Of a stretch of DNA of 64,000 bases, positions 61,105-64,000 are shown one piece after another. The stretch comes from Clostridia bacterium (lineage in GTDB: Bacteria; Bacillota; Clostridia; Oscillospirales; CAG-272), in assembly GCA_017621415.1 (NCBI GenBank), contig JAGATD010000045.1:73270-137269 (forward strand). The letters are read 5' to 3'. Made by a program: the position numbers and the translations under genes. The notes beneath the pieces are model-generated. The model did no database searches. It had not been told where the DNA came from and was given only the letters and a program-made list of their open reading frames with translations. The stretch's first letter is position 1. The number at the start of each line of letters is the position of its first letter.

Positions 61105-62904
61105 TTAGTTGAAAGCCTTAGTTGCAGGCTGGTCTGCGCCAAGCTTCTGTACCCAAACGGTTACGTCGTGAGAAACACAACCCTCGCAATCGCAATCGCA
61201 GTGGATATAACCAAGAACAGGCGAGGTTGCGGAGAATGCTACGTTATCAAGTTCCTTAACAAGGTTCTTATAATCAGCATGATCTGCGTTATAAATTACA
61301 ACCTTAATGTTTTCCTTGCCCTCAACGATATCAACCTTCTCACCGTTAACAGTGGTCTTGTGTGCAAACTTAGGAAGAACAACAGTTACAGTTGCGGTTG
61401 TGCCATCAGATGCCTTCTTGTAGGTGATCACAGCAGAACCATTGCCCTCGCAGGTAGCTGCAGCTTCAACTTTGAAATTATAATCATACTCTGTAAGAGC
61501 AGTATATTCGAGACCCTGGCAGTACTTGCAAACGCCCTGGTAGTAAAGAGCAGGAATATCGCTTGCAGCATTAGCCTTTTCTGGGAATGTATAACCAGCT
61601 ACATAGCTATCACCATTCTTGGTGTAAAGAATGTCACTCTTGTACTCATAGTTGTGATCCTGAAGAGGAAGTTCCTTATCAACTGTGGTGCCGCATACTG
61701 TGCAATCCTGAGTCTGCTTAACCGGAACCTTACAAGCAGGCTCCTGACCGGGAACAGTTACCCAGTTAGCATCAACAGTAGTGTGCTTAAGCTTCACGTA
61801 TACAGAAATATCTTTGCCGCAAACTGTACCGTTATCATGCTCTGCAGTACAAATGAAGTGAGCAAGAGCCGCCTTGTCACAAGAAACAGGATGGTTAGCA
61901 AAGGTGATGATACCCTTATAGTCCTCAAGGTAGTAAGCGTTCTCGAACTCCTTACCTGCAGGAACCTGCTCTACAGAGGTCATAAGCTTGCCATTAAGTT
62001 CATGCTTAATAACTTCCTCACCAGCCTTAGTTACATTGAACTTAAGTCCGGTTGCCTTGTGAGTGTAGATATAATTTGCAGAATCACCGCATGCAACAAA
62101 CATGTCGGAATTTTCTTCATCAAAATCATACTCATCATTGTCTGCCTTGTCAGGAAGAACCCCAATTTCCTTGGTTACGGTCTTTCCGCAAAGGTCAACA
62201 GTGCATACGCCCTTTACAACGCCCTTGGTTGTAGCGGTAGCAGGTGTAACAACCTCCCATGTACCAGCAGCAACATTATGTATGCCGTCAAATCCATCAT
62301 CAGCTGCCTTAGGAATCTCTACTTCCTCAAGGTAGTTACAGTTAGCACATGTTGTAACCTTCTTACCACCTTCGCAGTAGTCGCCTACAATCTCAGTAGA
62401 AAGCACGTGATCCTTAAGTTCGCCAGCTTCAGTATTGATATTGAAGTGTGCGCCGCATCCAGGGATATCACAGATGGTATAAGTAGTAGCAAGGGTAGTG
62501 CAAGTAGCTTCCGTGCCACCTACAGTGTAACCTACGTGAAGAACGCCCTCAGTGGTCCAAGCGCCGCGGCAGTCGTTACATACGTTAAGGATAACGCCGT
62601 TTACGAATCTGCTTTCGGGATTTGCAGGATCATAGCCCTCGTCATTCACGTCGCGAACGCCGTGGTCAACAAGAGAATATGCCTTAGCATTCTCGTGTGT
62701 ACATTCTGCTGCTGCAGGAATAGCGGTAGTAGTCTTTGTACCGTCGTCGTAAGTGATAACAAGATCGTCGCCAACGAACTCAACACCTACAATAGTCTTA
62801 GCAGTCTCGTCTTCTGCCTCTTCGCCACAAGAAACAAGAGCTGCGCCGATCAAAAAGCACATTGCCAAAACTGCGAGCAGTTTAATGAGTGTGTTTTTTC
62901 TCAT
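61105..62904 (-). CDS. Cys-rich repeat lipoprotein (599 aa)
   Basis: The signal AVLAMCFLIGAALVSC is a good lipobox. The mature protein opens with a small beta unit (IVGVEFVGDDLVITYDDGTK) and then has diverged Cys repeats like the 867-aa protein: EATCTTLATTYTICDIPGC, KVTTCANCNYLEEVEI, KQTQDCTVCGTTVDKEL, VCKYCQGLEY and a terminal CDCDCEGC cluster. AAGGAG precedes the ATG. It is the first of the two genes and has a consensus promoter with a leader of about 180 bases. The function is unknown. Confidence 0.8.
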   Translation of the reverse strand: MRKNTLIKLLAVLAMCFLIGAALVSCGEEAEDETAKTIVGVEFVGDDLVITYDDGTKTTTAIPAAAECTHENAKAYSLVDHGVRDVNDEGYDPANPESRFVNGVILNVCNDCRGAWTTEGVLHVGYTVGGTEATCTTLATTYTICDIPGCGAHFNINTEAGELKDHVLSTEIVGDYCEGGKKVTTCANCNYLEEVEIPKAADDGFDGIHNVAAGTWEVVTPATATTKGVVKGVCTVDLCGKTVTKEIGVLPDKADNDEYDFDEENSDMFVACGDSANYIYTHKATGLKFNVTKAGEEVIKHELNGKLMTSVEQVPAGKEFENAYYLEDYKGIITFANHPVSCDKAALAHFICTAEHDNGTVCGKDISVYVKLKHTTVDANWVTVPGQEPACKVPVKQTQDCTVCGTTVDKELPLQDHNYEYKSDILYTKNGDSYVAGYTFPEKANAASDIPALYYQGVCKYCQGLEYTALTEYDYNFKVEAAATCEGNGSAVITYKKASDGTTATVTVVLPKFAHKTTVNGEKVDIVEGKENIKVVIYNADHADYKNLVKELDNVAFSATSPVLGYIHCDCDCEGCVSHDVTVWVQKLGADQPATKAFN

Positions 62905-63089
62905 TGTAATTTTTCTCCTTTAGTCTTTCTTCTTTTAAAATTTTGTTTTGTGAAAACCACATATCGGAGCATTTTACACATTGCAAAAACGGCTTTAAGG
63001 AAAGTGGCGAACATTCAAAAAACAGTCTTTGCAAATTTGCCAAGAGCAAAAATAGGCAAAATACACCTCTATGTACATTCTCTTCTGCA

Positions 63090-63118
63090 ATTATACAACT
63101 TTTGAGTCGAAATGTCAA
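63090..63118 (-). promoter_or_regulatory. Consensus promoter of the 599-aa lipoprotein gene
   Basis: On the reverse strand TTGACA (63118-63113) and TATAAT (63095-63090) are exactly 17 bases apart. The leader to the ATG at 62904 is about 180 bases and contains no riboswitch I recognise. Confidence 0.85.
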
Positions 63119-63222
63119 TAGTTTTTGAAAAAATATTCGCTTTTTTTATTATTTTAATTTTTATTAATAAATAGGCATATCATGACCGTAAAAACCAAAC
63201 GAAAAATCAGGTGTCAAACAGC

Positions 63223-63270
63223 CAAAAAATCAAGCGCCAATGCCCGTTTTTTCTTCAGACATTGGCGCTT
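63223..63270 (-). terminator. Terminator of pnp
   Basis: AAGCGCCAATG (63232-63242) pairs perfectly with CATTGGCGCTT (63260-63270); on the reverse strand GATTTTTTGG follows. A T run is also present on the plus-strand side. Confidence 0.75.
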
Positions 63271-63317
63271 TTTGCCAAATACTCTTAATTGTTTTTTGTC
63301 ATTTTGCACAACAAAAA

Positions 63318-64000
63318 TTATTTATCCGCATCACGCATAGAAAGGTTCTGTCTTCCCTTTTCGTCAGTTCCGAGGTACTTTACTCTGACGGTATCGCCAA
63401 CAGCGACAACATCCTCAACCTTCTCGGTTCTCTTATCCTGGAGCTTAGAAATGTGAACCATTCCCTCCTTGCCGGGAGCGTATTCAACGAACGCACCGAT
63501 AGGAATAATACGGGTAACAGTACCCTCGTAGGTCTCGCCAACAGTAGGCTCAAAGACAATTGCGTCAATAATAGCCTTTGCTCTGTCCGCGCTGTCACGC
63601 TCAACGGCGGCGATGAATACAGTTCCGTCATCGTTAATATCAATCTTCGCACCGGTATCAGCAACGATCTTCTGAATAACCGCGCCGCCCTTACCGATAA
63701 CCTCTCTGATCTTATCGGGGTCGATGGTCATAGAAATCATCTTGGGAGCATACTTGGAAACCTGCTCTCTGGGCGCGGGAATAGCGGCGAGGATAACCTT
63801 GTCAATAATCTCGTTTCTGCCCTGGTGGGTGGTTTCAAGTGCCTGCTTGATGATTTCGGGAGTAAGTCCGTCTACCTTAAGGTCCATCTGAATGGATGTA
63901 ATACCCTTCTTGGTACCCGCTACCTTAAAGTCCATATCGCCGTAGAAGTCCTCAAGACCCTGAATATCAATCATAGTATCCCAAGAGCCGTCCTCAGCGG
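63318..64000 (-). CDS. pnp: Polyribonucleotide nucleotidyltransferase, C-terminal part (5' end outside window)
   Basis: The reading frame continues past the window edge. The visible 227 or so residues hold the end of the second RNase PH domain (DFYGDMDFKVAGTKKGITSI, QMDLKVDGL), a KH domain (KIREVIGKGGAVIQKIVADT) and an S1 domain (GETYEGTVTRIIPIGAFVEY, GMVHISKL), ending RQNLSMRDADK. PNPase degrades RNA phosphorolytically. The internal ATG at 63974 is not the true start. Confidence 0.97.
   Translation of the reverse strand, partial: AEDGSWDTMIDIQGLEDFYGDMDFKVAGTKKGITSIQMDLKVDGLTPEIIKQALETTHQGRNEIIDKVILAAIPAPREQVSKYAPKMISMTIDPDKIREVIGKGGAVIQKIVADTGAKIDINDDGTVFIAAVERDSADRAKAIIDAIVFEPTVGETYEGTVTRIIPIGAFVEYAPGKEGMVHISKLQDKRTEKVEDVVAVGDTVRVKYLGTDEKGRQNLSMRDADK

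Noticed and set aside
62905..63089. Riboswitch in the long leader of the 599-aa gene
   Set aside because: The leader of about 180 bases shows no conserved riboswitch core or terminator/antiterminator pair that I can recognise.
61168..63105. A 645-codon open frame on the plus strand opposite the 599-aa lipoprotein gene
   Set aside because: It is antisense to a gene with signal peptide, ribosome site, promoter and repeat structure. Its translation is Cys/Asn/Ile-rich with no domain and no good ribosome site; the open frame follows from codon bias of the true gene.

Overview
The window reads as a chromosomal segment from a low-to-mid GC, anaerobic, spore-forming Firmicute of the class Clostridia, probably an uncultured gut or rumen lineage. 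The evidence is a cotJA-cotJB-cotJC spore-coat operon, an NfnAB electron-bifurcating transhydrogenase, S-layer-homology and lipoprotein-type surface proteins, an archaeal-type aspartyl-tRNA synthetase, an L10 leader before rplJL, and a Firmicutes-style yicC-remA-rpoZ-priA-def-fmt-rsmB-rlmN-rsgA run. No rRNA, tRNA, CRISPR array, phage or classical IS transposase was seen.

Layout. 1-951 (minus): a small peptide gene followed by a truncated secreted-protein gene. 1303-3571 (minus): nfnA-nfnB. 3660-12905 (minus): locus A, in transcription order a 44-aa peptide, a 670-aa secreted protein, a 419-aa cytoplasmic alpha/alpha-toroid-like protein, a 1543-aa surface lipoprotein and an AraC regulator; a second related AraC gene lies divergently at 13187. 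14085-20277: housekeeping island (cotJ, DUF4416, glyA, rplJL, an SLH protein). 20451-32795: locus B, a LysR regulator divergent from a 417-aa toroid protein and a GcnA-like GH20 hexosaminidase, then a 47-aa peptide, a 525-aa secreted protein, a 435-aa toroid protein and a 1631-aa surface lipoprotein. 32965-39382: nnr, a cytidylate-kinase-like gene and three metallopeptidase genes. 39455-42896: a flavin reductase-like gene and rsgA, pushed apart by an inserted cluster of palindromic repeats with a DUF559 nuclease gene and a GIY-YIG nuclease gene. 42907-51281: the translation, replication and RNA-processing run. 51399-57959: membrane, sugar-phosphate, AspRS, esterase and GH39 genes. 58263-62904: two Cys-rich repeat surface proteins. 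63318-64000: 3' part of pnp.

Two things stand out. First, a four-gene cassette (short peptide ending near GW; secreted protein with a YSV(L/A)EY domain; cytoplasmic toroid; giant lipoprotein repeating the toroid plus LamG-like sandwiches) occurs in the same order in loci A and B, and its first two genes occur a third time at the left edge. Five toroid proteins of one family I cannot name lie within about 28 kb, and a GH20 enzyme plus a GH20b-like N-terminal domain on the lipoproteins point to glycan work. Second, short palindromic repeats of one family are flanked by perfect duplications of gene 3' ends (33 bp of glyA, 64 bp of rsgA); one repeat pair frames a DUF559 endonuclease gene as outward inverted ends, and a second pair encloses no gene. 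That looks like a REP/RAYT-like mobile system built on a DUF559 nuclease.
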